Source: CAYMYN01 sp964394665 (GTDB lineage Bacteria; Planctomycetota; UBA1135; GCA-002686595). Taken from it: 64,000 bases of DNA. The notes below the pieces were generated by a model that did not search any database, was not told the origin of the DNA, and worked only from the letters and a program-made list of their open reading frames with translations. The position numbers and the translations under genes were made by a program. The stretch spans positions 1-64,000 of the forward strand of contig CAYMYN010000021.1 in assembly GCA_964394665.1 (NCBI GenBank), read 5' to 3'. Shown here piece by piece: positions 35,262 to 44,451 of this stretch (its first letter is position 1; each line of letters begins with the position of its first letter).

Positions 35262-36991
35262 CGGGTCACCTCGGCCTGCACGGTCCCGCGGGCGAAGTCG
35301 CTGTCGAGGGCGAGGCCCAGGCCCTCCGGCGGGGACTGCACCAGCCAACGCAGCTCGCGTCGGGCGCCGACGCCCCCGAGCCCGCGCACCAACTCGAAGG
35401 GCGGGCCGGCCAGGATGCGGGCACCGGAGGGCAGCTCGGGGGAGATCCGCACCGGGCGCACCGTGCGCGCGCGGCGCGCGGCCGCGGTCTCGAGCGGCAG
35501 CAGGGCGTCGTTCCGCAGGGTGCCCGTGAGCTCGACCAGGCCCGGGGCCAGCTCGCGCGCGCGGACCTCGACGAGGCGCGGGCGCGGCAGCAGGGCGCCC
35601 AGGGAGACGAAGAAGTCGAAGTGCGCTTGGGCGAGCGGCGCGTGCTGGGCCGGCGGGGGTTCGAGCCGTGCGTAGGGGGCCCAGCCGCCGAGCTCGACCG
35701 GGCCGAGCTCGGGGTGCTCGAAGGGCGTCCAGTCGAGGAAGGCGCCCTCGACGCCCTGGGACTCGAGCCAGGCCAAACGCCGCGCGTCCGGTCCGGGCTT
35801 CGCGGCCGGCGTGGCCGGCGTCTCCGCGGCGTCCTCCGCGGGTCCTGCTTCCGCGCTCTCCTGCGCGCTGCGCGATCGCGGTCCGCGGCGCTCGGGCGTG
35901 CCCTTGGGCTCCTCGAGCGGGATCTCGAAGGGCGTGATCGCGAGCGTCACCAGGCCGCGGTGATGGTAGGCCCAGCCCTGGAAGGTGCCCGCGTCGTCCT
36001 CGGAGCCCTTGGCCTGGTTGCCGCTCGCCTCGCGGTAGCGCCGGCCGAGCTCGGCGAGCCACGGGCCGTCCTCCGCCAACACCTCGCGCGGCGGCAGTCG
36101 CCCGCGGCCCCGGCCGCCCTCGGGGGCGGTCTTGGGGTCCTTGACGAGGTTCATCAGCTCGCCGTAGGCGACGACCAGGGCGATCTCGGGGTGCGCGAGC
36201 ACGAAGTCGCACAGGGCCTGCGTCTCGGGCTCGTCGGTGGCGAACAGGCCCGCGCGCGGCGTGTGCTCCTCGAAGGCGTGGGGGAAGTTGCGGTTGACCT
36301 CCGCGTCGAGCGGCGGATCCTCGCCGACCTCGCCATCGCCGTCGTCGTCGCGGCCCTCGGGCAGGAGCTTCCAGCGTCCGCGCTCGCCCTTGGCCCGCTC
36401 GGCCGGCACCAACACGCGCGCATCGGCGGGGTCGGGGATGAAGGTGCCCTCCTCGTCCAGGATGCGCATCCAAGCCACGATCCCGTCCCCGTCGAGGTCG
36501 GCCACGTCGTCCTCGCCACCCCGGCCGTCGCGATCCCGATCGACGCCGTGCCCGCTGCCGCGGCGCTCGCGGCGCGGCGTCTCGAAGCGTGCCTCGCAGG
36601 CGTCGAGGTTGGCGCGCGGCACGACGTAGATCGTCGTCGTCGCGAGCAGCTCCGCCCGCGCCCCGTCGAGCTCGCCGCCGCACAGCTCGCGGGCGTGGTG
36701 CAGGGCGAGGGAGCTCGTGTACGCGAAGGGCCCCTCGAGGCCGGCCACGAGCAGGATCGCCGGGCGCGCGCGCTCCCCATCGGGCGCGCCGATGCGCAGC
36801 ACCTCGATCGGCCGCCCGGCGCGCGAGAGCCCGAGGGTCTCGAGGGCGCAGCGCTCCGGATGGGCCTGGGCCAGGGCGCGCAGCTCGCCCGAGAGCTCGG
36901 CGTGGGAGAGGGGTTGGAGCGACGCGTCCGCGGGTCGCTCCTGGGGGACGGCCAGCAGGGAGCCGGCGAGGAGGGCGAGGGTCGGGATCAT
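35258..36991 (-). CDS. M14-like paralogue lacking zinc histidines (pseudopeptidase)
   Basis: A 577-residue protein with a signal peptide (MIPTLALLAGSLLAVPQ). It aligns by eye with the downstream M14 peptidase through GLSRAGRPIEVLRIG, an Asp-rich insert (VDRDRDGRGGEDDVADLDGDG), VNRNFPHAF and the shared WTPFEHPELGPVELGG near the end of the domain. The zinc motif HGNE is replaced by AGLE (83-86) and the third-ligand region SFHNSGG by VAYGELMN, so both histidines are lost and catalysis is unlikely. It may bind substrate or the active paralogue. The gene probably arose by tandem duplication. Confidence 0.8.
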   Translation of the reverse strand: MIPTLALLAGSLLAVPQERPADASLQPLSHAELSGELRALAQAHPERCALETLGLSRAGRPIEVLRIGAPDGERARPAILLVAGLEGPFAYTSSLALHHARELCGGELDGARAELLATTTIYVVPRANLDACEARFETPRRERRGSGHGVDRDRDGRGGEDDVADLDGDGIVAWMRILDEEGTFIPDPADARVLVPAERAKGERGRWKLLPEGRDDDGDGEVGEDPPLDAEVNRNFPHAFEEHTPRAGLFATDEPETQALCDFVLAHPEIALVVAYGELMNLVKDPKTAPEGGRGRGRLPPREVLAEDGPWLAELGRRYREASGNQAKGSEDDAGTFQGWAYHHRGLVTLAITPFEIPLEEPKGTPERRGPRSRSAQESAEAGPAEDAAETPATPAAKPGPDARRLAWLESQGVEGAFLDWTPFEHPELGPVELGGWAPYARLEPPPAQHAPLAQAHFDFFVSLGALLPRPRLVEVRARELAPGLVELTGTLRNDALLPLETAAARRARTVRPVRISPELPSGARILAGPPFELVRGLGGVGARRELRWLVQSPPEGLGLALDSDFARGTVQAEVTR

Positions 36992-37058
36992 GGTCGGAGC
37001 GCGGGGGCCGGCCCGGATCCTACTCCCCCGTCCCCCGTCCGTCCCGCCACGGGCCGGG

Positions 37059-37661
37059 TCAGTCTGGCGCGGCCATGGCGAGCGGGACCCCGACCTGGGC
37101 CTCGAAGGTCAGGCGATGTTCGTCGTCGGCCCGCGCGCTCTCGAGCAAGAGCTGGATCACGTTCAGGCGCATGTCCTGCGTTTCGACGACGCGACCGCCG
37201 TGCTCGAAGCGCCAGGTGGCGTCCTGGGCCGCGAACATGCGGTGGAAGATCGCCTGGGCCTGGCGGGCGAGCGCACCGGCGAGGTGGGCGGGGCTCACGA
37301 GCCCTTCGCGCACGAGGTAGCGACCGATCACCAGCCGCTCCGCGCTGGCGGCCTCGAGCGCCGGGTGGAGACGGGTCTCGCTGAGGGCCCGTTCGTCGAT
37401 CAGGACCTGCCCCAGACGCTGATCCGTGCGCGGCAGGTCGCCCTGGGCGAAGACGACCGCGCCGTCCTGCAATTGGACCGTGAAGCTCTCGATCGGCGTC
37501 TGCACGCGCAGCACGCCGCTCTTGCGCAGGCCCGAGAGCCACGCGAGGAGGTCCGAGATCGGGACCACCGCCGAGTGGCCGGAGAGCAGCGTCGTGCGAC
37601 GCCCCGGGGGGCCTGCGTTCGGGGTGGAGGTGGGTGCCGGGGTCCGCTCGTCCTGGCTCAT
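37059..37661 (-). CDS. DUF4388 (PATAN-type) protein
   Basis: DUF4388/PATAN domains occur in bacterial signalling proteins and are thought to bind partners in regulatory pathways. The 200-residue protein begins with a disordered stretch (to about residue 28), then SAVVPISDLLAWLSGLRKSGVLRVQ and FTVQLQDGAVVFAQGD, the canonical DUF4388 opening. RLGQVLIDERAL, IGRYLVREGLVSPAHLAGALARQAQAIF and FEHGGRVVETQDMRLNVIQLLLESAR complete it. The ATG at 37661 has GTGAGG six bases upstream. Likely cytoplasmic. Confidence 0.85.
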   Translation of the reverse strand: MSQDERTPAPTSTPNAGPPGRRTTLLSGHSAVVPISDLLAWLSGLRKSGVLRVQTPIESFTVQLQDGAVVFAQGDLPRTDQRLGQVLIDERALSETRLHPALEAASAERLVIGRYLVREGLVSPAHLAGALARQAQAIFHRMFAAQDATWRFEHGGRVVETQDMRLNVIQLLLESARADDEHRLTFEAQVGVPLAMAAPD

Positions 37662-37721
37662 GGGGTGCCTCACCGACCCCGATCGGAGCTTCCTGTCCCG
37701 GACTTGAGCGACGGGCGCCCC

Positions 37722-38633
37722 TCAGGAGAGGTTTCCGACGGCCGTGCCGGCGGCGCGGCGCGCGCGGGCGCCCTCCAGCGTCCACTCCGGATCGGTCTCG
37801 TAGCCCAGGCGCAGCAACAACCCGTTCCAGCGCGCCTTGAAGGCCGCGACCAGCGCTTCGTCGAAGTGGTTGACCCAGTCCCCGCCTTCGCCCTTGCGGT
37901 AGTGGCTGCGGGCGTCCTCCTGGCCCTTGCCTCGGCCGCCGGCGAGCTTCTCGAAGCGGTTGTCGTGCACGATCCCGAGCAGGCGCTCGGGCGGGAGCGA
38001 GTCGAAGGGCACGCGCAGGGGCTGCCAGCCCCCGGAGAGGCGGTGCGTGATGTTGAGCGTGGAGCGCACGAGGTAGGGCAGCCAGCGCGCCTTGTTGTAG
38101 TGCCGCTCGTCGAGCACGCCGAGAAACCGGAAGACCTCGAGGAAGCCGCGGTAGGGATCGCGGGTGAAGGTCTCCTGGCGCAGCTCGAGCACGTCCTCGC
38201 GCCCGTAGTCCCAAGCCTCCATCTGGGACAGGAACTGCGCGCTGAACTCGAGCTCGAGCAGGAGTCCGGCGGCCTTGTCCGCGCGCTGCAGCGCCTCGCG
38301 GTGCGGGACGAGCTCGGGCCAGGCGTGGGTCGGGTGGCTGCCGCGGTGCGAGAAGTAGGCCGAGACCAAGAGGTCGCGGGGGTCGCGCACCAAGTGGAAG
38401 CCGCGCAGGGGCGGCAGGCCCGCGAGCTGCCGCGCGTCGGCGTTGACGTAGCTGATCCAGTCCAGGCGCCGGGCTCGCACGTGGCCCGCCAGATCGCCGC
38501 CGAACTGGCGTGCGTCGTACAGATAGTCGAAGCGCCAGCCCGCCTCGACGCAGGCCGTCTCGGCGATGTTGTGCACCCAGGTCGAGGCGCACTTGTGGTG
38601 GCCGAAGAAGGCCAGGAGGGGCGGGCGAGCCAT
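37722..38633 (-). CDS. Sulfotransferase family protein
   Basis: PAPS-dependent sulfotransferases add sulfate to sugars or other hydroxyls. The 303-residue protein shows the 5'-phosphosulfate loop FFGHHKCASTWVHNIAE near residue 9 (HHKCAST in place of the usual PKSGTT, a form frequent in bacterial carbohydrate sulfotransferases), the 3'-phosphate motif HLVRDPRDLLVSAYFSHRGSH near 82 and SHYRKGEGGDWVNHFDE near 246, which matches the RKGxxGDWxNHF signature. It lies 70 bases downstream of the flippase, which makes an exported glycan the likely target. The ATG at 38633 was chosen over 38657 because the latter adds only a proline run. Confidence 0.92.
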   Translation of the reverse strand: MARPPLLAFFGHHKCASTWVHNIAETACVEAGWRFDYLYDARQFGGDLAGHVRARRLDWISYVNADARQLAGLPPLRGFHLVRDPRDLLVSAYFSHRGSHPTHAWPELVPHREALQRADKAAGLLLELEFSAQFLSQMEAWDYGREDVLELRQETFTRDPYRGFLEVFRFLGVLDERHYNKARWLPYLVRSTLNITHRLSGGWQPLRVPFDSLPPERLLGIVHDNRFEKLAGGRGKGQEDARSHYRKGEGGDWVNHFDEALVAAFKARWNGLLLRLGYETDPEWTLEGARARRAAGTAVGNLS

Positions 38634-38703
38634 GGGCGGGGGCGGGGCGGGGTCCAACCCTATCGGCCGCCTCCGCGGCGGACCAGCAGGGCTGCGCGTT
38701 CGT

Positions 38704-40317
38704 TCAGGTCCCGCGCCCCGCGCCCGGCAGGACGTCCCGCGCCAGGCGCCTCAGGCCCGCGCGCCCCTCGCCGTCCAGACCCAGGGTCCACAACGCGCCC
38801 CACAGCAGGGCCAGGGCGAGACCCTTGAGCGCGAGCACGGGCAGCAGGTTGCCGGCCTCGAGGGGATCGCGCCAGGCATCGATCGCGCTCGCCAGGCCCG
38901 CCGCCAGCGTCAAGAGCAGGAAGATCCAGGCCCCGCGTCCGGGGTGGAACACGCGCCACCCCGCGCGACCGGCGAGGGCCAGGGCCCCCAGGGCGAAGGC
39001 GCCGAAGGTGACCAGGGTGGCGAAGGTCGGCGCCAGGTAGCCGTGCTGCGCGAAGCGCGGGATCCACCAGGTGTTGAGCCCGACGTTGAGCAACACGGCG
39101 AGGAGGTTGAGCCACAGGAGCGGCCAAGTGCGCTTGGCGGTCATCAGCGCGACCTGGCCCATCGCGTAGGCGCCGTAGCCGGCGTAGGCGAGCACGATCC
39201 AGGGCACGACGCGGTAGGCGTCGCGGTAGGCGTCGCTGCCCGCGAGGATGTCCACGCCCTGGCGCCCGAAGAGGGCCGCCGGCAGGTAGAGCGCCGCCAG
39301 GGCCACGAAGGCGAAGGTGCCGATGCGCTCGACCTCGCCGCGGCGGTGCTCCTCGGGCAGGCCGAACACGTGCGGCTGCCAGATCTGCATGAACGAGACC
39401 ATCACCGCCGACTGCAGGAGCTGGCCCAGCTTGTACCCCAGGCCGTAGATGCCGACCCATTGCTGCGCGAGCGAGAGCGGCGTGCCGTCCTGACCCACGC
39501 CCACCAGCTCCTGGGGCCCCAGGTGTTGGAGCAACATGCGATCGGCCTGGTGCAGGAGGAGCTGCAGGATGCCGACCGGGATCAGCGGCAGGGAGAACTG
39601 GAACAGGGGACGGAACACGCGCCAGTCGAAGCGCGCTCCCAGGCGCGCGACCATCCAGACCAGCAGCCCCAGGGCGAAGAGCGCCTCGCCGATCAGCACG
39701 CTGAGCAAGAAGCCGTACACGCCCCAACCCAGGCCGAAGAGCATCCACAGCTTCAACGCGCCCTCGAAGACCGCCTTGGCGAGCTGGATCAGGGTGAAGG
39801 CCTTCGATCGCTTGAGGACCTGCAGGTACTGGAGCCCCGAACGCGTGCACAGCGAGAAGGGCACGATCAGGACGGCGATCGTGAAGGCGTCCACCAGGCC
39901 ACCCGGCACCGGGGCACCCGCGGGGGCGGCGAAGAGCGCGCCGGCGAGGGGCGTGCGGAAGGCCAGCAACGCCAGCGTGACGAGCCCCGAGGCGCCCGCC
40001 AGCGCGATCGTGGTCGAGGTCACGACCGCGGCCCGGTCGCGGGCGTTCTTGTGGTCGAAGTAGAAACGCGTCAGCCCCGCCAGCAGGTTGACGCCCATGA
40101 GCTGCGGGACGAGCAGGATCAGCAGGTCGGCGACCTCCAGCAGCCCGTACTCGCCCGGGTCGTCCAGCTTCTTGGTGTAGAAGTGGATCAGGACGATCGC
40201 GAGCAGGCGCTGGATCACCGGCGCGAGGCTGTAGATCCACGAGTGCCGCAGGAGGCCGCGCACGCTCTCCGGCGGCGGTTCGTCCGGGAGGGTCTCCGTC
40301 GATCGGGCGGCGCGCAT
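38704..40317 (-). CDS. Polysaccharide flippase (Wzx/MATE-like, MOP superfamily)
   Basis: A 537-residue protein with about 12-14 hydrophobic segments and the MOP-superfamily start SWIYSLAPVIQRLLAIVLIHFYTKKLDDPGEYGLLEV, in which a short loop FYTKKLxxxEYG follows the first helix. Further typical parts are LMGVNLLAGLTRFYFD and FQFSLPLIPVGILQLLLHQADRMLLQHLG in the second half. Such proteins flip lipid-linked oligosaccharides across the inner membrane. It lies 18 bases after the GT4 gene and upstream of the sulfotransferase gene, so the three probably act on one glycan. Confidence 0.93.
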   Translation of the reverse strand: MRAARSTETLPDEPPPESVRGLLRHSWIYSLAPVIQRLLAIVLIHFYTKKLDDPGEYGLLEVADLLILLVPQLMGVNLLAGLTRFYFDHKNARDRAAVVTSTTIALAGASGLVTLALLAFRTPLAGALFAAPAGAPVPGGLVDAFTIAVLIVPFSLCTRSGLQYLQVLKRSKAFTLIQLAKAVFEGALKLWMLFGLGWGVYGFLLSVLIGEALFALGLLVWMVARLGARFDWRVFRPLFQFSLPLIPVGILQLLLHQADRMLLQHLGPQELVGVGQDGTPLSLAQQWVGIYGLGYKLGQLLQSAVMVSFMQIWQPHVFGLPEEHRRGEVERIGTFAFVALAALYLPAALFGRQGVDILAGSDAYRDAYRVVPWIVLAYAGYGAYAMGQVALMTAKRTWPLLWLNLLAVLLNVGLNTWWIPRFAQHGYLAPTFATLVTFGAFALGALALAGRAGWRVFHPGRGAWIFLLLTLAAGLASAIDAWRDPLEAGNLLPVLALKGLALALLWGALWTLGLDGEGRAGLRRLARDVLPGAGRGT

Positions 40318-40335
40318 GGAGGGACTCGGGGGATC

Positions 40336-41517
40336 CTACGCCTGCCCCGTGGCCGCGACCTCGGCCAGCAGCGCCTCGAGGCGTTCGCTGGCGCGGTCCC
40401 AGGAGAACTGCGTCAGCGCCGTGCGCCGGCCCTCGCGGCCCAGGCGCGCGGCGAGCTCGGGGTCGGCGAGCACCCGCAGGCAGGCCGCGGCCAGCTCCTC
40501 GGGGCCCTCGGCCACGAGCACGTTCTCGCCGTCCCGCACGTCGAGCCCGCCGAGCGAGATCGGCGTCGCCACGACCGCCTTGCCCAGCGCCCAAGCCTGC
40601 AGGACCTTGTTCTTGAGGCCGGCGCCGCCGATCAGCGGGCAGACGAAGGCCGCCGCCGAGCGCACGTGGGGCCGCACGTCGTCGACGAAGCCGGTGACGG
40701 TGACGCCGCTGTCCGCGCGCGAGGGCGCCTCGAGGGCCCGCACCTCGGGGGTCGGGTCGCGCCCGACGATCTCGAGCTTCACCCCCGGCCGCTCGCGGCG
40801 GATGCGCGGCAGGACCTTCGAGCAGAAGAAGCGCATGCCTTCGACGTTGGGCAGGTGGCTCATCGTGCCCTCGAAGACCAGCACGTCGGGGCGCGGGGCC
40901 GTGCCGTCGGGCGCGAAGTGCTCGCAGTCGACGCCGTTGGGGATCACCACGGCCCGCAGCCCGGGCGCGAGGCGGCGCGTGATGCGCGCGTCCTGCTCCG
41001 AGACGAACAGGCAGCGCGCGGCGGCGCGGAAGTAGCGGCGCTCGAAGCGCACGACGCGCAGCAGGTTGACCGCGCGGCGCAGCGAGGGCGCGGCGACGAG
41101 GTCGAGCCAGGCCTCGCGGGCACCCTCGTCGATCACGTCCGCGAGCAGGGGAGTTCCGGCGAGCCGGGCGGCGTGCGGCAGCATGTTCCAGCCCACGCAC
41201 CAGATCACGTCGGGCCGGAAGTCCCGCACCTCGGCCGCGATCGCCGCGCCGACGGCCGGGTCGCGGTCGTGCATCTCGTCCGGCGAGAACAGGCGCGCCG
41301 CGAGCCGCAGGGGCGGAGTGCGCGGGGGCGTGCGGACCGGCAGGCGCAGGATGCGCTCGAAGCAGGGCTCGAGGGCGGTCTCCATCGCGCCCACCTCGAG
41401 GGACACCAGGCGCAGGGTGTGTCGACGCGCCAGCCGCGGGGCGTAGGCGAGGACCCGCAGGTTGTAGCCGTCCTGGGCCGGGAGGGGCAGCTTCTGCGTC
41501 AGGACGAGGATGCGCAT
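40336..41517 (-). CDS. Family 4 (GT-B) glycosyltransferase
   Basis: The 393-residue protein has the two Rossmann-like halves of GT-B enzymes. The N-terminal part starts MRILVLTQKLPLPAQDGYNLRV, and the region DVIWCVGWNMLPHAARLA belongs to the acceptor side. The C-terminal half has VLVFEGTMSHLPNVEGMRFF, KLEIVGRDPTPEVRAL and FVCPLIGGAGLKNKVLQAWALGKAVVATPISLGGLDV, the nucleotide-sugar-binding signature near residues 283-320. It resembles the sugar transferases of exopolysaccharide loci and is the first gene of the GT4-flippase-sulfotransferase run. Confidence 0.92.
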   Translation of the reverse strand: MRILVLTQKLPLPAQDGYNLRVLAYAPRLARRHTLRLVSLEVGAMETALEPCFERILRLPVRTPPRTPPLRLAARLFSPDEMHDRDPAVGAAIAAEVRDFRPDVIWCVGWNMLPHAARLAGTPLLADVIDEGAREAWLDLVAAPSLRRAVNLLRVVRFERRYFRAAARCLFVSEQDARITRRLAPGLRAVVIPNGVDCEHFAPDGTAPRPDVLVFEGTMSHLPNVEGMRFFCSKVLPRIRRERPGVKLEIVGRDPTPEVRALEAPSRADSGVTVTGFVDDVRPHVRSAAAFVCPLIGGAGLKNKVLQAWALGKAVVATPISLGGLDVRDGENVLVAEGPEELAAACLRVLADPELAARLGREGRRTALTQFSWDRASERLEALLAEVAATGQA

Positions 41518-41622
41518 GGGGACGGTCTTCCCTCGGTCCCGAGCCGCGGGCGGCTGTAGGTACAGGCGCGCGGGGAGTGGATCAACCCCGCGGATCGGGA
41601 CGCGCGCCCGGCGCGCCGGGGC

Positions 41623-42807
41623 TCAGGCGCCGCTGGCGCGCTCCCGCGCGGCGGGCAGGGGGCAGCTCGCGGCCACGAACTCGAGGATCTCGTCCGCGCG
41701 CGCCTCGGCGTCCGCCTCGCCGATCTCGATCAGGCGGCGCAGGTAGTCGGGCTGGAACATCACCAGGGAGAGCAGGTCCTGGCTCTTGGTCTCGCCGGTG
41801 CCCAGGCGCCGCGTGAGGAAGCGGAAGAACCCGGGCAGGCGCGCCTCGTACTCGTTGGCGAGCTGCCCCAGGTCCCGCGAGGGGCGCAGCACCAGGGCGC
41901 GGATCGGGTGTAGGTCGCCGCGCTCGGAGGGGGGCACGTGCTCGAGCAGGCGGTTCACGCGCTCGAGGTTCATCGCGTCCTGGTCGAGCATGTCGAGGAA
42001 GATCGCGTTCATCAGCACGCCCAGCACCTGCGCCGGGGGCGGATAGCCCTCGATCACCGGGCGCGCGGCCTCCTCGCCGTTGCGCGCGTAGCGCGTCGAG
42101 ACGGCCAGCAGGTTGCGCGCCCCCAGGTGGATCGCCGGCGCGAGGGGCGCGTGCAGCCGGATCCCACCGTCGCCGTACCAGGCGTTGCCGATGCGGATGG
42201 CCGGGAAGATGCCCGGCAGGGCGGCGCTGGCCATGATGTGCTCGACGGTCAGGCGCGCCTGGATGCTGATGCGCTGCGGCCGTTGCCAGGCCTCGAAGTC
42301 GCGGCCTTGGCACCAGGTGACGGTCTGGCCGGTCCCGTAGCGCGTGGTCGCCAGCGCCACGGCGCGCAGCGTCCCGCGGGCGAGGTTGCGCTCGATCCCG
42401 GAGAGCTCGCCGTCGCCCGTGCCCAGGGCATGCAACAGGAACTCGCGCAGCGGGTGGGTGTCGACCAGGCCCTGCACCTTCGGGATCCGCTTGCGCCCGC
42501 CGAGCACGGTGAGCTGCAGACCCCAACGGCCCATGTGACCGAGCAGGGAGGGCGTGTCGACCCGGAAGACCTGCTCGACCGTGAGGTCCCTCCACAGGTT
42601 CGTCAGGTCCTCGACCTTCTGGGCGAAGGTGCCGGTGTGGTTGGCGAGGTGGGCGGCGTTGATGCCCCCGGCCGAGACCCCGGTCAGGATGGGCGCCGCG
42701 AGGGTCGGGCAGTGCCGGGCCAGGAAGCGCAGCACGCCGACCTGGTAGGCTCCGCGCGCGCCGCCCCCGCCGAAGATCAGCGCCAACTCGTTCGGATCGG
42801 AGGCCAT
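41623..42807 (-). CDS. Patatin-like phospholipase
   Basis: Patatin-like enzymes are Ser-Asp dyad lipid acyl hydrolases. The 394-residue protein opens with the oxyanion loop LIFGGGGARGAYQVGVLRFL near residue 9, then the nucleophile elbow LTGVSAGGINAAHLA (GVSAG, Ser near 46) and the catalytic Asp in WYGDGGIRLHAPLAPAIHLGA near 220. The remainder (about 250-394) is helical, and there is no signal peptide. The ATG at 42807 is the true start; the long frame upstream covers the divergent gene's region. It is divergent from the hypothetical gene at 42890. Confidence 0.92.
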   Translation of the reverse strand: MASDPNELALIFGGGGARGAYQVGVLRFLARHCPTLAAPILTGVSAGGINAAHLANHTGTFAQKVEDLTNLWRDLTVEQVFRVDTPSLLGHMGRWGLQLTVLGGRKRIPKVQGLVDTHPLREFLLHALGTGDGELSGIERNLARGTLRAVALATTRYGTGQTVTWCQGRDFEAWQRPQRISIQARLTVEHIMASAALPGIFPAIRIGNAWYGDGGIRLHAPLAPAIHLGARNLLAVSTRYARNGEEAARPVIEGYPPPAQVLGVLMNAIFLDMLDQDAMNLERVNRLLEHVPPSERGDLHPIRALVLRPSRDLGQLANEYEARLPGFFRFLTRRLGTGETKSQDLLSLVMFQPDYLRRLIEIGEADAEARADEILEFVAASCPLPAARERASGA

Positions 42808-42889
42808 GGTGGGGGAGCGCCGCGCGCGGCCGCGGCGGCGCGCGATGCTACCACCCTCGTCCCCCCGACCCGCGTCCGCCCGTGTCCCC

Positions 42890-43735
42890 ATGACGTGCCT
42901 TCCTCCCGGCGGCCTGGCCGACGTCTGGTTCCAGCTCTGCCTGGGCGAAGTCCTGCGCCAGGAGCGACCGCCGCGGTTCGAGCAGGACGCCGCCCCTGCG
43001 GCCTTCGTCGCGCTGGACGGGTCGCCTTCCCCTCCCACCTGCGCCTGGGCCTTCGCCCGCGCGGCGCGCGCGTCCCCGTCCTTCGGCGCGACGCTGTATG
43101 CCGGCGCCCTGCGGCGCGAGCTGGCCCGCGAGCCGGCGCGCCTGGTCGGCGCCCCCGCCCTCGCGCTGTCGAGCCTGGGGCCCTCGGGTGCGAGCTTCGA
43201 GTTCGGTGTCGAGGACCCCGCCGCGGAGACGTCGATCCGCGCCGCGGCCGCCGCGCTCGCCCCCGGGGCCGCCGTCCGTTGCTGGGGACCGGGCGCGGAG
43301 CCCGACACGCGAACGGACGTCGACGCCCGTGGGTCCCGCGCCGCGCTGCGCATCCTCGAGCCGCTCGTCCCGGCCTCCGGCCTGTCCCCCGCGCAGACCG
43401 TTCCCTTCCTCACCCTCGCTCGCCGCGGGTGCCGCGTCCTGCAGGTCGTCGCCTACGGAGCGCCGCTCGCCCCCGTTCCCGAGGTGCTGCGCGCGGAGCT
43501 CGGCGCGGCCTTCCACGCGCTCGCCGCCGAGCTGCACGCGGCCGCGTTCTGGTGCGGCGAGCTGCGGCCGGCGGACCCCGATCCCCACGCTCCGGGCGTG
43601 GCCCTGCTGGCGGCCAACCTCTCGCCGGCCTCCTCCGCGACCTGTCGCGAGCTCGCCATCCGCCTCGCGCACGCGCTGGCGAGCGACGCCGAGGGCCGCG
43701 AACGCCACGGGACCCTGGTCTACCGGGAGACCTGA
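42890..43735 (+). CDS. Hypothetical protein, 281 aa
   Basis: No family is recognised. The ATG at 42890 starts an ordered-looking protein (MTCLPPGGLADVWFQLCLGEV) rich in Ala, Arg and Pro. It has no signal peptide or membrane segment. The central part ARRGCRVLQVVAYGAPLAPVPEVLRAELGAAFHALAAEL is the most protein-like section. Third codon positions are strongly G/C. Frame and start are less sure than for neighbours, because shadow frames here are long too. Confidence 0.55.
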   Translation: MTCLPPGGLADVWFQLCLGEVLRQERPPRFEQDAAPAAFVALDGSPSPPTCAWAFARAARASPSFGATLYAGALRRELAREPARLVGAPALALSSLGPSGASFEFGVEDPAAETSIRAAAAALAPGAAVRCWGPGAEPDTRTDVDARGSRAALRILEPLVPASGLSPAQTVPFLTLARRGCRVLQVVAYGAPLAPVPEVLRAELGAAFHALAAELHAAAFWCGELRPADPDPHAPGVALLAANLSPASSATCRELAIRLAHALASDAEGRERHGTLVYRET

Positions 43736-43786
43736 GCTCGCCGGATGCACCCCGTGGCCGCCCGGGAGCCCGCGCGGGCCGGGAAC

Positions 43787-44440
43787 TCAGACGACGAGCT
43801 GGATCGAGGCGTGGCGGTCGCTGTCGATCACGACCTCGGCCCGGCCGAGGCCGCACTCGTCGCACAGGGCGCGCAGCTCGGCCGGCGTGAACGCGGCGTG
43901 CAGGCTGTCGGCGAAGAGCTTGCGTTGGTAGGGGCTCGCCCCGGCGGCGTGCAGCGCCACCAGCTCCTCGAGGCGCCCGAGGGTCGGGGGGCGAAACAGG
44001 TCGCGCACCAGCAGCACGCCCCCGGGTCGCAGCACACGGTGGGCTTCGCGCAGGAACGGCCGCGGGTCGGGGACGTGGTGCAGGATCGTGTTGGAGTAGA
44101 CCGCGTCGAAGCTGCCGTCCTCGAAGGCGAGCTGCTTGGCGTCCATGTGGCGCAGCTCGATGCGCTCGCCCAGGCCGGCGCGGGCGACCTGTTCCTCGGC
44201 GAGCCGCAGCATGTGCCGGGCGAGGTCGATCCCGACCACGCGGGCGTCCTCGATGCGCTCGCAGACGAGCACCGGAATCTGCGCCGGCCCCGTGCCGAGG
44301 TCCAACATGCGGCCGCGGGCGCCCAACGCGACCAGGCGCTCGACGAAGGCCGCGTTGGCGGCCGAGTGGTCCATGGCCTGGTACTCCGCGGCTTCCTGCG
44401 CCGTGTCCATGGCCTCCGGTTCGAGGATGCGCTCGATCAT
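43787..44440 (-). CDS. SAM-dependent methyltransferase (UbiE/Methyltransf_11-like)
   Basis: A 217-residue soluble protein with motif I RMLDLGTGPAQIPVLVCE near residue 44, the acidic strand VVGIDLARHMLRLAEE near 68, then DAKQLAFEDGSFDAVYSNTILHHVPDPRPFLREAHRVLRPGGVLL, which contains motifs II and III in the usual order. The substrate cannot be told from sequence. It is followed upstream on the same strand by the homocysteine methyltransferase-like gene (11 bases between), suggesting one transcript. Confidence 0.9.
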   Translation of the reverse strand: MIERILEPEAMDTAQEAAEYQAMDHSAANAAFVERLVALGARGRMLDLGTGPAQIPVLVCERIEDARVVGIDLARHMLRLAEEQVARAGLGERIELRHMDAKQLAFEDGSFDAVYSNTILHHVPDPRPFLREAHRVLRPGGVLLVRDLFRPPTLGRLEELVALHAAGASPYQRKLFADSLHAAFTPAELRALCDECGLGRAEVVIDSDRHASIQLVV

Positions 44441-44451
44441 CGGTGCGGATT

